The notes: a model not told the origin generated them from the sequence alone. A stretch of DNA of 64,000 nt from Candidatus Methylomirabilota bacterium (GCA_003104975.1 PQAM01000010.1:486577-550576), one strand, 5' to 3'; positions 16,796-25,659 are shown, counted from the stretch's first letter. A program made the numbers and translations.

Positions 16796-19078
16796 CTACA
16801 GGTAGTGGCCGAGGGCCTGGTCGCGTTGGGGACCGGCCTGACGCAGGCGTTTGCCGACCTCGCCGTATTCCCGCTCCATCGCTTCAGTAACCGACGGCTG
16901 TATCTCAGCAAGTGCGGCCAGGAAGTCGGTGTGTGTGACCGCCTTCGCTTCCAGGTCCTTCCGCAGGGTAAGCTGGGCGGCGCGCATGCAGAGCAGGGCA
17001 AGGTCGGCCCCGGTGAATCGCTCGGTCCGGCGGACGAGGTCCTTGACGTCCACGTCGTCGGCGAGGGCCATATGGCGGGTGTGAACGGTCAGGATGTCGT
17101 GCCGGGCCGTGGCATCGGGGACCGGCACATAGACCAGCGCGTCAAAGCGTCCTGGTCGCAGCAGCGCCGGATCAATCAGATCGGGTCGGTTGGTCGCTCC
17201 AAGAATGACCACCCCGCGCAGCTCTTCCAGGCCGTCCAGTTCGGAGAGGAGTTGGTTGACGATCCGTTCGGTCACATGGGGTTCGCCGACCGCGGTTCCA
17301 CGTCGCGGCACCAGGGCATCCACCTCGTCGAAGAAGACGATGGCGGGGGCCACCTGGCGGGCCTTGGCGAAAAACTCCCGAATCCGCTGCTCCGACTCGC
17401 CGTACCACTTGGACAGCAGATCGCTTCCTTTGGCCAGCATGAAGTTGGCGTGCGCCTCATTGGCGACCGCCTTGGCCAGAAGGGTCTTGCCGGTCCCCGG
17501 CGGACCGTAGAGGAGGACCCCTTTTGGCGGTTTAATACCAAGGCGTTCGAAGGCCTGGGGATGGGTGAGCGGCAACTCTACCGTTTCGCGGAGGGCCCGT
17601 TTGACGTCGGCTAGACCCCCGACATCGCTCCAGGTGACGCGAGGAACCTCGATCAACATCTCTCGAAGGGCCGAAGGGCGGATCCGCCTCAAGGCTTGGC
17701 TGAAGTCCTCATGGGTCACGATCAGGCGCTCCAACACCTCGGCCGGGAAGGTCTCAAGTCGCAAATCGAGATCCGGGAGATTGCGTCGAAGAGCGTTCAG
17801 AGCAGCCTCACGGCACAGGGCGGCCAGGTCCGAGCCGACGCAGCCGTGCGTCAGGTCCGCCACCCAATCCAGGTTCACGTCGGACGCCATCGGCATGGCC
17901 CGCGTATGGATCGTCAGGATCTGGCGGCGTCCGTTGCGGTCGGGCACCCGCAGCTCGATCTCCCGGTCAAAGCGGCCTGGGCGGCGCAGCGCCAGATCGA
18001 TAGCCCCGACGCGGTTGGTGGCGCCGATCACGATCACGTTGCCGCGCGGCGCCAGACCGTCCATAAGGGTCAGAAGCTGAGCCACCACCCGCCGTTCTAC
18101 CTCGCCCATCACCGTCTCGCGCTTGGGGGCGATGGAGTCCAGTTCATCGATGAAGATGATGGCGGGCGGGTTCTCTTGTCCCTCCTGAAAGATGGCGCGT
18201 AGTCGTTCCTCCGATTCGCCATAGAAGCGCCCCATGATCTCCGGACCGTTGATAGTCGCGAAGTGGGCCTTGGCCTCATTGGCCAGGGCCTGGGCCAGGA
18301 GCGTCTTGCCGGTTCCCGGGGGGCCGTGCAGGAGGACGCCTTTGGGCGGTGCAATCCCGAGCCGATCGAACAGCTCGGGATGCTTCAGCGGCAGCTCGAT
18401 GACCTCACGGATTTCGCTGATGACCTCGCCCAGCCCGCCGATGTCGTCGTAGGTGATATCGGGTATGCGGGTCTCCTTGGTTTCCACAAACTCAGGGAGG
18501 AGTTCGACCTCGGTCTGGGGATTGATGCGTACAATGCCGGATGGGACGGTGGCGGAGACGACCAGACGCACCTCGCCCAGCCCGATCGCCAGCGAGCCGA
18601 GCAGGCCCCGGAAGAGCTCTTCCGGGTACATTCCGGACGGGATCGTCTCTTTAGAGCGTGAGGCGGTCCCGACCGAGATCAGGTCGCCGCGGACCACGGG
18701 GCGATAGAGGAGCGCCTGGCGGAGTACCTCGCCGGGAGCGACGGCACGTAACCCCTTGCGGGCGGGGGCCAGCGTCACCTTCTGCGCCTCACGCCAGGCA
18801 GCCTTTCGGACCTGTACATAGTCTCCGATGCTGGCATGTGCGTTCGTACGGATCACGCCATCAACCCGGATGACATCCAGACCTTGATCGGCTGAGCGGG
18901 CCGCCGCCACTAGAGCAGCCGTCTCCCGTTCTCCGATGATGGAGACGATCTCGCCACGGTCCAGCTCCAGGACGGCAAAGGCGGCGTCGCTGACACGAAC
19001 GATCCCGCGACCGACATCCTCCTGGCCGGCCTCGGCCACTTTCAGGCGGATTCCTTCCGGCGATTGAGCCTGTTGCAT
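16796..19078 (-). CDS. Cdc48/p97-type tandem AAA+ ATPase
   Basis: 760 residues with a Cdc48 N-domain (about 1-180), then two AAA modules. D1 has GPPGTGKTLLAQALANEA and Walker B IIFIDELDSIAPKRE; D2 has GPPGTGKTLLAKAVANEA and FFDEVDALVPRRG. Both carry intact Walker residues and arginine-finger regions (RRPGRFDREIE; LRPGRFDALVY). Such ATPases unfold proteins and in archaea feed the proteasome. The ATG at 19078 is preferred to the GTG at 19090 because GGAG lies 7 bp before it. No proteasome genes are nearby. It is an archaeal-type protein found in scattered bacteria. Confidence 0.93.
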   Translation of the reverse strand: MQQAQSPEGIRLKVAEAGQEDVGRGIVRVSDAAFAVLELDRGEIVSIIGERETAALVAAARSADQGLDVIRVDGVIRTNAHASIGDYVQVRKAAWREAQKVTLAPARKGLRAVAPGEVLRQALLYRPVVRGDLISVGTASRSKETIPSGMYPEELFRGLLGSLAIGLGEVRLVVSATVPSGIVRINPQTEVELLPEFVETKETRIPDITYDDIGGLGEVISEIREVIELPLKHPELFDRLGIAPPKGVLLHGPPGTGKTLLAQALANEAKAHFATINGPEIMGRFYGESEERLRAIFQEGQENPPAIIFIDELDSIAPKRETVMGEVERRVVAQLLTLMDGLAPRGNVIVIGATNRVGAIDLALRRPGRFDREIELRVPDRNGRRQILTIHTRAMPMASDVNLDWVADLTHGCVGSDLAALCREAALNALRRNLPDLDLRLETFPAEVLERLIVTHEDFSQALRRIRPSALREMLIEVPRVTWSDVGGLADVKRALRETVELPLTHPQAFERLGIKPPKGVLLYGPPGTGKTLLAKAVANEAHANFMLAKGSDLLSKWYGESEQRIREFFAKARQVAPAIVFFDEVDALVPRRGTAVGEPHVTERIVNQLLSELDGLEELRGVVILGATNRPDLIDPALLRPGRFDALVYVPVPDATARHDILTVHTRHMALADDVDVKDLVRRTERFTGADLALLCMRAAQLTLRKDLEAKAVTHTDFLAALAEIQPSVTEAMEREYGEVGKRLRQAGPQRDQALGHYL

Positions 19079-19251
19079 CTGACGCTCCACACATGCGGCT
19101 GTGATGGACAGTGTCCGTACACGTCTATTGTCGCTTACGCGCGAACTCTAGCAAGCGCGGTAGATCACGTCAAGAAGGGAGTGTAGAACACCTGCCGTTG
19201 AGTCATATTCGAGCGGTCCGGAGCACAGGATGCGAACGGTGGAGGCTGAAC

Positions 19252-19442
19252 AAGCAAAAGCCACAAGGTGTCGATTGATACATCACCTCCCGGCTGAATG
19301 CCGGACACCCCGTGGCTCTCTCGAGGAAGCCTCACTTGGAGCGGGTTTCGGTCTCAGGCCAAGCCCTCTTGCTCTGCAAGCCGATATTGCTTCATGCTTG
19401 CTCGCGGCTCTTTAGCCGTCGCCCGTTCTCTGGGGCTTCCTC
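19252..19442 (-). ncRNA. probable free-standing structured RNA (class not recognised)
   Basis: On the minus strand a promoter at 19477-19449 would start transcription near 19442, where GAGGAAGCC pairs perfectly with GGCTTCCTC at 19331-19323. Inside are smaller hairpins, for example CGGCT-AAAG-AGCCG. The 3' part has a 13-bp stem (19316-19304 with 19272-19260, two G-U pairs) that encloses a second hairpin (19303-19291) and ends in CTTTTGC. So promoter, nested stems and terminator-like end are all present in a 191-bp stretch with no convincing ORF. It could instead be the leader of cdc48. It matches no RNA class I can name. Confidence 0.45.
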
Positions 19443-19448
19443 ATTGTT

Positions 19449-19477
19449 AATATAGGACGCTCCATGATAATTGACAA
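19449..19477 (-). promoter_or_regulatory. sigma70-type promoter for the structured RNA / cdc48 leader
   Basis: On the minus strand, TTGTCA (19477-19472), a 17-bp spacer and TATATT (19454-19449). The expected start is about 7 bp downstream, exactly at the outer stem of the structured region and about 360 bp before cdc48. Confidence 0.5.
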
Positions 19478-19521
19478 GGCCCATTGTGTGCCGATTCAAC
19501 CGACCGTTCCACCTTGTGTCC

Positions 19522-19550
19522 TTCCCAAAGGAAGCGATGGAGGCTATACT
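19522..19550 (+). promoter_or_regulatory. possible promoter of the universal stress gene
   Basis: TTCCCA (19522-19527), 17 bp, TATACT (19545-19550), 55 bp before the start codon of the stress-protein gene. The -10 box is good and the -35 box is weak. Confidence 0.35.
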
Positions 19551-19604
19551 GAGACACTCTCCGAGACAGTACACCGTGGTGGATACGACGGAAGGAGTTG
19601 ACCC

Positions 19605-20087
19605 ATGATGATACCGAGGTATCGGAAGGTACTGGTTACCACAGATTTTTCACCTCATGGAAACGCCGCGATCCCCCATGCGTATGCCGTCATAGGGGAG
19701 AGCGGGGGGACCGTAATCCTGTGCCACGTGATGGAGGTCCATGGGCCGCCGAACCCGCTCTATGCTCACTACGCATCATGGGGTTCGCTATCCGGGCTGG
19801 AACGAACGGAGCTTCGACAGTCACTGCTTCGCTCGTTGGAAACCCTGGTGCCTGAACAGGCCCGTGCGGAGGGTGTGACGACGGAGGTTCGGGTCGTGGA
19901 GACGCAGTTGCTGGTCCACGAGGCGATCTGTGAGGAGGCGGCAGAATTAGACGTGGACCTCATCGTGATGGCCTCCCACGGTCATTCCGGGATCGCTCGC
20001 CTGCTCATGGGTTCGGTCGCAGAGCGTGTGCTGCGGTCAGCCGACCGCCCCGTACTGATCGTTCGCCACCGGGATGAGCGCTTCTGA
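19605..20087 (+). CDS. universal stress protein (single USP domain)
   Basis: 160 residues, one USP fold. It starts MMIPRYRKVLVTTDFSPHGNAAIPHA and ends with the ATP-binding signature ASHGHSGIARLLMGSVAERVLRSADRPVLIV, i.e. the G-2x-G-9x-G(S/T) pattern, so it should bind ATP. GGAAGGAG stands 8 bp upstream of the ATG. It is a monocistronic-looking gene, followed by a promoter for the rhodanese gene. Unlike the tandem USP at 4.2 kb, both halves of the nucleotide site are canonical. Confidence 0.93.
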   Translation: MMIPRYRKVLVTTDFSPHGNAAIPHAYAVIGESGGTVILCHVMEVHGPPNPLYAHYASWGSLSGLERTELRQSLLRSLETLVPEQARAEGVTTEVRVVETQLLVHEAICEEAAELDVDLIVMASHGHSGIARLLMGSVAERVLRSADRPVLIVRHRDERF

Positions 20088-20115
20088 TAGTCATAAAGGT
20101 ACGTCGCCTCCGCCC

Positions 20116-20145
20116 TTGCGTCGGATCGTACGGGGAATCTATAAT
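20116..20145 (+). promoter_or_regulatory. promoter of the exported rhodanese gene
   Basis: TTGCGT (20116-20121), an 18-bp spacer and a consensus TATAAT (20140-20145), about 80 bp before the ATG at 20228. Confidence 0.5.
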
Positions 20146-20227
20146 GCGTTTGGGAAGCGTGCTGTTTGCTTTGCGGAGTAGGCGAATCGAACGGCTGTTC
20201 TTTGGCGGCAGGAGCAGGAGGAACGGG

Positions 20228-21112
20228 ATGAAACGGTGGATGATTGCGATCATGGCGGTTATGACGCTGCTCGTCACGATCCATCGATTGACCTGGGCGG
20301 CGGCCTACGGCAATCCACAGGTACTCGTTGACACCCAGTGGTTGGCACAGCACCTCAATGAACCGGATCTGCGGGTTGTCGATATGCGCAACAGTCCGGA
20401 TGAGTATGCAGCCGGACACATTCCGGGCGCAGTGTACCTGTCGGTCAATCAGGTGCGCCTGGCCCTGAAGGACTCGGGTTTCGCGATGTCTCCGGATTAT
20501 GACATCGAAGAGCGGATGGGTCAGCTTGGGATTACGAAAGAGACGATGGTGATCGCATATGACGATCAGGGTGGGCTCAATGCATCGCGCCTGTTTTTTA
20601 CCCTTGAGTATGTCGGTCACAAGAAGGTTGCGTTGCTGAACGGAGGCATCACGAAATGGGTCGCTGAAGCGCGACCGCTGTCGAAAACGGCGCCGCCGGT
20701 CGGCAAGACGGTCTATCGCGTCCAGCCCGAGACGCACCGCGTTGCTACGGCCCGCTGGATTGTCAGCAACCTTGGCAGGCCGAATCTGGCGCTGGCGGAT
20801 GCCCGCTCAGTCGCTGAGTTTCGCGGTGAGGATCTGCGGGCTAAGCGAGGAGGTCACATCCCGGGAGCCGTGAATATTGAGTGGACGCACAACCTGGCCG
20901 CCGACAAGACGTTCAAGCCGGCTGAAGAGTTGTCGGCCCTGTATAACCGGGCAGGGGTGACGAAGGATAAGACGGTGATCGCCTATTGTCAGACGATGCA
21001 TCGCGGCGCCATGACGTACTTTGTGTTACGACTGTTGGGATATCCGGACGTTCGAGGCTACGATCGCTCGTGGAGCGAGTGGGGCAATGACCCGGCGCTG
21101 CCGATAGAGTAA
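20228..21112 (+). CDS. exported two-domain thiosulfate/3-mercaptopyruvate sulfurtransferase (rhodanese)
   Basis: 294 residues. Residues 1-26 form a signal peptide (MKRWMIAIMAVMTLLVT... ending in AAA), so the mature enzyme is periplasmic. Two rhodanese domains follow: an inactive N-terminal one (VDMRNSPDEYAAGHIPGAVYL) and a catalytic C-terminal one (ADARSVAEF..., HIPGAVNIEW, active-site loop AYCQTMHRGAM with Cys near 254). The loop CQTMHRG differs from both the CRKGVT of rhodanese and the CGSGVT of mercaptopyruvate transferase, so the sulfur donor is uncertain. The start at 20228 is chosen for the GGAGGAACGGG upstream and the signal peptide. Confidence 0.88.
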   Translation: MKRWMIAIMAVMTLLVTIHRLTWAAAYGNPQVLVDTQWLAQHLNEPDLRVVDMRNSPDEYAAGHIPGAVYLSVNQVRLALKDSGFAMSPDYDIEERMGQLGITKETMVIAYDDQGGLNASRLFFTLEYVGHKKVALLNGGITKWVAEARPLSKTAPPVGKTVYRVQPETHRVATARWIVSNLGRPNLALADARSVAEFRGEDLRAKRGGHIPGAVNIEWTHNLAADKTFKPAEELSALYNRAGVTKDKTVIAYCQTMHRGAMTYFVLRLLGYPDVRGYDRSWSEWGNDPALPIE

Positions 21113-21180
21113 CGAGTAGCGCGAGTGTTGAGCGTATCGTGTGAAGACGGGACACATATTGAGATAGCGCGAGGAGAGTC

Positions 21181-22179
21181 ATGGGTGAGTTGCGGCGCGA
21201 TCCGGTAAGAAATCGTTGGGTGGTGATCGATCCTGAGCGTCCGGACCGAGAGGCTGCGCTTACGGTTGAGGCGCAGCCGCCCCCTCCGCTGTCCGAACCG
21301 TGCCCGCTTTGTCCCGGCAATGAGTCGATGACCCCACCTGAGATTATCGCCTTCGGCGAGCCCTCGCGCCGGCGCAATGAAAGCGGCTGGTGGGTTCGGG
21401 TGACTCCGGATTTGCAGCCGCTATGTCGGATTGAGGGCGATTTTGATCGACGGCCGGAAGGACCTTTTGATGTGATGAACGCGTTGGGGGCTCATGAGAT
21501 TGTCATCGAGAGTCCGCAGCATCATCTGACATGGGCGGACTTTTCTGACCAACAGTTGGAGCGGATCCTGCGTACCTACCGGATGCGCAGTCTGGATCTG
21601 CGCCAGGATGAGCGGTTCCGGTCGCTGATCGTCGTCAAGAACAATGCGGAGGCGGCCGGGATCCTCCGACACCCCCATTCGCATGTGCTGGCGTTACCGT
21701 TTATCCCCTATGGGGTAGAAGAGGAACTGCGTGGCTGTCGGGAGTTCTATGCAAGAAAGGAGCGTTGCGCCTTTTGCGATATCATCCTGCACGAGCGGGT
21801 CTCCCGCGTTCGACGAGTCGTGGAGACCGAGCACTTTGTGGTCTTGGCGCCCTTTGCCTCTCGCTTTCCGTTCGAGACGTGGCTGTTACCCATCCGTCAC
21901 GGCTCCGATTTCGGGAAGATCGGCGAAAAGGAATTGATCGATCTGGCCGGCCTTGTCAGGCGGACGATACAGATGCTTGAAAAGGTGTTGGGCAATCAAT
22001 CGTGCACGATCGTCCTTCATAGTACCCCCTTTGACGAACCGCATACGCATGACTATCACTGGCATCTCGAGATCATGCCGAAGACGGCGCCTGTGGCGGC
22101 GTTCGGGTGGGGCGCGCGGCTCTTTGTGAACCCGATTCCGCCCGAGGAAGCGGCTGCCCTGATGGCGCAACAGATGTAA
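21181..22179 (+). CDS. galT: galactose-1-phosphate uridylyltransferase-like protein
   Basis: 332 residues with the GalT layout: MGELRRDPVRNRWVVIDPERPDR opening, a zinc-binding CPLCPGNE, the active-site region HPHSHVLALP near 162-171, a second CAFC pair, and the C-terminal HTHDYHWHLEIMP. In GalT the nucleophilic His sits in HPHxQ; here the Gln is His (HPHSH), as in HIT-type hydrolases and some ADP-sugar phosphorylases. The donor nucleotide sugar may thus differ. It lies upstream of the NAD-salvage genes with 9 bp to pncA, so they are likely co-transcribed. Confidence 0.85.
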   Translation: MGELRRDPVRNRWVVIDPERPDREAALTVEAQPPPPLSEPCPLCPGNESMTPPEIIAFGEPSRRRNESGWWVRVTPDLQPLCRIEGDFDRRPEGPFDVMNALGAHEIVIESPQHHLTWADFSDQQLERILRTYRMRSLDLRQDERFRSLIVVKNNAEAAGILRHPHSHVLALPFIPYGVEEELRGCREFYARKERCAFCDIILHERVSRVRRVVETEHFVVLAPFASRFPFETWLLPIRHGSDFGKIGEKELIDLAGLVRRTIQMLEKVLGNQSCTIVLHSTPFDEPHTHDYHWHLEIMPKTAPVAAFGWGARLFVNPIPPEEAAALMAQQM

Positions 22180-22188
22180 GGTGGCCCG

Positions 22189-22791
22189 ATGTCGCCGCAG
22201 GGAGCGCAACAACTCACCTTAAGCCCGGGAGACGCCCTGATTGTCGTCGACGTCCAGAACGACTTCCTGCCTGGGGGCAGCCTGGCAGTCCCGCATGGCG
22301 AGGAAGTGATCCCGGCGCTGAATCGCTACCTGGATGCCTTTGTGCGCTGCGGGTTGCCGGTCGTCGCGACGCAAGACTGGCACCCGCCCGATCACTGTTC
22401 CTTTCGAGTATACGGCGGACCGTGGCCGCTTCACTGTGTGGCGGGATCGGACGGCGCGGCGCATGCCCCGGCCCTCGAACTTCCCGCTGATGCCGTCATC
22501 ATTCGTAAGGGTACGCAGTCCAAGCAGGACGCCTATTCGGGATTCGACGGAACCGATCTTGATCTGTATCTGCGCTCCCAAAAGATTCGACGACTCTTCG
22601 TAGGCGGCCTGGCTACCGACTATTGCGTCCGCTATACGGTGGAGGATGGCCTGAATGCCGGATATGTGATGGTCCTCTTGCGGGATGCTGTTCGAGCCGT
22701 CGATGTGCGTCCCGGCGACGGAGAGCGGGCAGAGATGGAGATGATTCGACGGGGAGCGGTGCCGATCCGATGGGAAATGCTGGCCGTATGA
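22189..22791 (+). CDS. pncA: nicotinamidase
   Basis: 200 residues. It deaminates nicotinamide to nicotinate in NAD salvage. The catalytic triad Asp (in VVDVQNDFLPGGSL), Lys (VIIRKGTQ) and Cys (ATDYCVRYT) is complete, and the metal-binding DWHPPDH motif is present. Its stop overlaps the start of the nicotinate phosphoribosyltransferase by 4 bp, so the two consecutive steps of the Preiss-Handler salvage are translationally coupled. Confidence 0.95.
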   Translation: MSPQGAQQLTLSPGDALIVVDVQNDFLPGGSLAVPHGEEVIPALNRYLDAFVRCGLPVVATQDWHPPDHCSFRVYGGPWPLHCVAGSDGAAHAPALELPADAVIIRKGTQSKQDAYSGFDGTDLDLYLRSQKIRRLFVGGLATDYCVRYTVEDGLNAGYVMVLLRDAVRAVDVRPGDGERAEMEMIRRGAVPIRWEMLAV

Positions 22792-24125
22792 ATCCGCCAT
22801 CGAGCCTGCTGTTGACCGACCTCTATCAGCTTACCATGTTGCAAGGCTATATTGAGCATGGGATGGAGGAGCAGGCAACCTTCGAGTTTTTTGTGCGCAA
22901 GCTGCCGCCCGCACGTAATTTTCTCTTGGCGGCCGGCCTGGAACAGGCGTTGGGCTTCCTCGAAGATCTACGATTCACGCCCGAGGAGTTGGAGTGGCTG
23001 AGCGGTTGCGGACTGTTTCGACCGATCCTCGTGGACTACCTGGAAACACTACATTTCACAGGGGACGTCTATGCGATGCCGGAAGGGACGGTCTTTTTCC
23101 CTGACGAGCCGACTGTGCGGGTCACCGCCCCGCTGCCGCAGGCACAACTCGTCGAGACGCGTCTGATTAACCTGTTACACTTTCAAACCATGATCGCCTC
23201 AAAGGCGGTGCGTTCAGTGCTTGTCGCCCCCGGCAAGCTACTGGTCGATTTCGGTCTGCGCCGCACCCATGGGGCGGAGGCCGGGTTACTTGCCGCGCGC
23301 GCGAGCTACCTGGCGGGATTCTCCGGGACGTCCGTGGTGCAGGCGGCGCCGCTCTTCGGGATACCGATCTACGGGACGATGGCGCACTCCTTTATTCAGG
23401 CCCATGAGGATGAGACGGCCGCTTTTGAGCGTTTTGCAGATGCCAACCCGGACAACGTCGTCCTGCTCATCGATACCTACGACACTGAGGCCGGTGCGGC
23501 GAAGGTCGTCTCGCTGGCGCCCAGGCTGCGCCGGAAAGGGATCGCCGTCAAAGGGGTGCGTCTGGACAGCGGTGATCTGGCGGACCACGCGAGGAAGGTA
23601 CGACGGATTCTGGATGAGGGTGGGTTAGGCGATACGACGATCTTCGCCAGCGGAAATCTGGACGAGTCGATCGTCAGGCAATTGGTCGCAGCGCAGGCCC
23701 CGATTGACGGTTTCGGCATCGGGACGCGCATGGATACCTCCGCCGATGCCCCCTACCTGGATTGTGCCTATAAGCTGGAGGAGTACAACGGCAGGCCGCG
23801 TCGCAAGCGTTCTGAGGGTAAGGCGACATGGCCGGGCCGTAAGCAGGTGTATCGTCGGTATGACGCCGGGGGGTGTATGCGCTCCGACGTCCTGACCCTG
23901 GAAGACGATCCACGGGATGGTGAGCCGCTGATCCGGCCGGTGATGCGCGCCGGGAAGCGACTTCATGCGGCTGTCCCCCTCGCGGCGACGCGTGAGTACG
24001 CGCAGAACCAGCTCACGCGCCTGCCGTACGCGCTTCATGCACTGGAAAAGGGACCGGAGTATCCTGTTCAGGTGGCCCCCGTGTTGCGTGATCTGGCCAA
24101 GGCCCTGGACGAACACCGGCTCTGA
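22788..24125 (+). CDS. pncB: nicotinate phosphoribosyltransferase
   Basis: 445 residues. It converts nicotinate and PRPP (with ATP) to nicotinate mononucleotide. The opening LLLTDLYQLTMLQGYIEHGM, the FGLRRTHGAEAGLLAARASYLAGFSGTS block, and GTMAHSFIQAHEDE with the phosphorylated His are all typical. VRLDSGDL and the SGNLDES... segment complete the PRPP site. The ATG at 22788 overlaps the pncA stop; frames further upstream belong to the pncA sequence read out of frame. Confidence 0.95.
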   Translation: MNPPSSLLLTDLYQLTMLQGYIEHGMEEQATFEFFVRKLPPARNFLLAAGLEQALGFLEDLRFTPEELEWLSGCGLFRPILVDYLETLHFTGDVYAMPEGTVFFPDEPTVRVTAPLPQAQLVETRLINLLHFQTMIASKAVRSVLVAPGKLLVDFGLRRTHGAEAGLLAARASYLAGFSGTSVVQAAPLFGIPIYGTMAHSFIQAHEDETAAFERFADANPDNVVLLIDTYDTEAGAAKVVSLAPRLRRKGIAVKGVRLDSGDLADHARKVRRILDEGGLGDTTIFASGNLDESIVRQLVAAQAPIDGFGIGTRMDTSADAPYLDCAYKLEEYNGRPRRKRSEGKATWPGRKQVYRRYDAGGCMRSDVLTLEDDPRDGEPLIRPVMRAGKRLHAAVPLAATREYAQNQLTRLPYALHALEKGPEYPVQVAPVLRDLAKALDEHRL

Positions 24126-24130
24126 ACGGC

Positions 24131-24159
24131 TTGACCGTCTACGCCTCTCATGCTACAGT
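24131..24159 (+). promoter_or_regulatory. promoter of the tRNA-Arg gene
   Basis: TTGACC (24131-24136), 17 bp, TACAGT (24154-24159), ending 25 bp before the mature tRNA 5' end. Confidence 0.55.
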
Positions 24160-24184
24160 CACCCCGTTCCGTCCCCGAAATTCT

Positions 24185-24262
24185 GCGCCCGTAGCTCAGC
24201 CCGGATAGAGCGTTTGCCTGCGGAGCAAAAGGCCGGCAGTTCAAATCTGCCCGGGCGCACCA
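24185..24262 (+). tRNA. tRNA-Arg, anticodon GCG, CCA encoded
   Basis: A complete cloverleaf can be drawn: acceptor GCGCCCG/CGGGCGC, D-stem GCTC/GAGC with GG and A in the D-loop, anticodon stem TTTGC/GCAAA with loop CTGCGGA, variable loop AGGCC, T-stem GGCAG/CTGCC with loop TTCAAAT, discriminator A and CCA. Positions 34-36 are GCG, which reads CGC/CGU arginine codons. The A in the D-loop next to GG and the A73 fit arginine identity. Most bacteria read these codons with an ACG (inosine) tRNA, so G34 is unusual. Confidence 0.9.
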
Positions 24263-24325
24263 TAGATCCAACTGGCCGATGACCCCCGACAACGACATTT
24301 CACGTTCGGTAACAGGAGGGGTGAC

Positions 24326-24901
24326 ATGAGCAGAATTGTGGATGAGGTGCTCGCTGCGAACAGGGCCTATGCTGCCGGTTTTGGGGATAAGCGTACGCTT
24401 CCTATGCCGCCGGGTCGACGGTTCGCCATCCTGACCTGTATGGATGCGCGGCTTGATCCGGCCAAGTATGCCGGGCTGTCTGAGGGTGATGCCCACGTCA
24501 TCCGCAATGCCGGCGGTCGCGCCAGCGACGACGCGATCCGATCGCTGGTGATTTCCCACAAGCTGCTGGGGACTCGAGAATGGTTTGTGATCCACCATAC
24601 GGATTGCGGGATGGAGACCTTTACCGACGAGATCATGCGCGGGCTGCTGGCCAAGAGTCTCGAGACGGCGACCATCGATGCCGATGGTTGGCACGATACG
24701 GGTCAGGGTCCCGGGTCGACGGAGGGCGCATTTATCGACTGGTTGACTATTGCCGATCAGGTTGCGAGTGTCTGTGCCGATGTGCGCCGCATCAGGACGC
24801 ATCCGCTGGTCCCGCGCACGATTCCCATCTATGGCTACATCTACGATGTGAGGACCGGTCGGCTCATCGAGGTTCCCGAAGCCATACGAATTGGGATGTA
24901 G
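24326..24901 (+). CDS. beta-class carbonic anhydrase-like protein
   Basis: 191 residues with the beta-carbonic-anhydrase zinc set: CMDARLD (Cys near 38 and Asp-Arg dyad), and HTDCGM (His and Cys near 90-93), plus the [17 protein letters not shown] segment. The family hydrates CO2 to bicarbonate; this short-chain subtype is often annotated as carbonic anhydrase without assay. GGAGGGG lies 7 bp before the ATG. It stands alone between the tRNA and a 300-bp non-coding gap. Confidence 0.88.
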   Translation: MSRIVDEVLAANRAYAAGFGDKRTLPMPPGRRFAILTCMDARLDPAKYAGLSEGDAHVIRNAGGRASDDAIRSLVISHKLLGTREWFVIHHTDCGMETFTDEIMRGLLAKSLETATIDADGWHDTGQGPGSTEGAFIDWLTIADQVASVCADVRRIRTHPLVPRTIPIYGYIYDVRTGRLIEVPEAIRIGM

Positions 24902-25202
24902 GGGCGGGAAGGTTTTCGCCCCTAACACGCTGACCCGCGGCGCCTGGCGCGACGATCCTATCGATATTTCAGGACGCCATTTTTTTTCTTGACAGGTCGA
25001 TGAGCCCAATTATATTAACGACTGTTTCATGATCGTATGTTGTGGGAGAAGGGTTGGAGGCGCAGATAGAGCGGGTGCGCAGATACCTGTAGCCGAATCA
25101 GGGGGGCGTAAACTGTTCGCGGTGTTCGTAAGGCTCGAAGCCGCATGGAACGTTGGGAAGGGGCGTGACGTATCGTAGCGTTGGTCACAAAGGGTAGCTG
25201 AG
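24902..25202 (+). promoter_or_regulatory. non-coding gap with a sigma70-like promoter
   Basis: A 301-bp gap. The only signal seen is TTGACA at 24989-24994, a 16-bp spacer and TATATT at 25011-25016, preceded by a run of eight T. It would drive the pentapeptide gene 190 bp downstream with a long leader. No ORF or stable hairpin was recognised in the leader. Confidence 0.45.
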
Positions 25203-25634
25203 ATGAGAATTGTATCCTGGTACAAAAGCGACAAGGTCGTCTACGAATCGGGAAAAGGGTCTATACGTGATGCGGTAGTCGAAGCGGTCAGGAAGGACAT
25301 CCCCCTGATGAATGCCGACCTCAAGAGCGCCTACCTCCGGGACGCCGATCTCGCGGGTGCCATCCTCGGCGGTGCCGACCTCCGGGACGCCGATCTGGAG
25401 GGCGCCAACCTTCAGGGCGCCAATCTGCGCGATGCGAACCTGGCCGGCGCGAACCTGAGGAAGGCCAATCTCCGGGATGCCAACGTCGCAGGCACCAACT
25501 TTTCGGGCGCCGATTTTGATGATGCTGATCTCTTTCATGTCAAGTTTTGGGGGCGCGGCGGGTCAACAAGAATTAAGAGAGATCAGATCGACTCGTTCTT
25601 GAAGGCGTTAGGAATCACTATCGCCGAGGAGTAG
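25203..25634 (+). CDS. pentapeptide-repeat protein
   Basis: 143 residues. Residues 35-115 consist of about 15 consecutive A(D/N)LxX pentapeptides (NADLKSAYLRDADLAGAILG... pattern), which fold as a right-handed quadrilateral beta-helix. The N-terminus (MRIVSWYKSDKVVYESGKG) and C-terminus are not repeats. Small proteins of this kind can mimic DNA (Qnr-like) or act as scaffolds; nothing here tells which. It stands at the left edge of the accessory region and has no partner gene. Confidence 0.9.
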   Translation: MRIVSWYKSDKVVYESGKGSIRDAVVEAVRKDIPLMNADLKSAYLRDADLAGAILGGADLRDADLEGANLQGANLRDANLAGANLRKANLRDANVAGTNFSGADFDDADLFHVKFWGRGGSTRIKRDQIDSFLKALGITIAEE

Positions 25635-25659
25635 CCGTCGCTTTTGAGGCGACCCACCC

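Noticed and set aside
19392-19574. Minus-strand ORF in the region upstream of cdc48
   Set aside because: Codon pattern and lack of family resemblance, overlap with a promoter and a structured region; judged non-coding.
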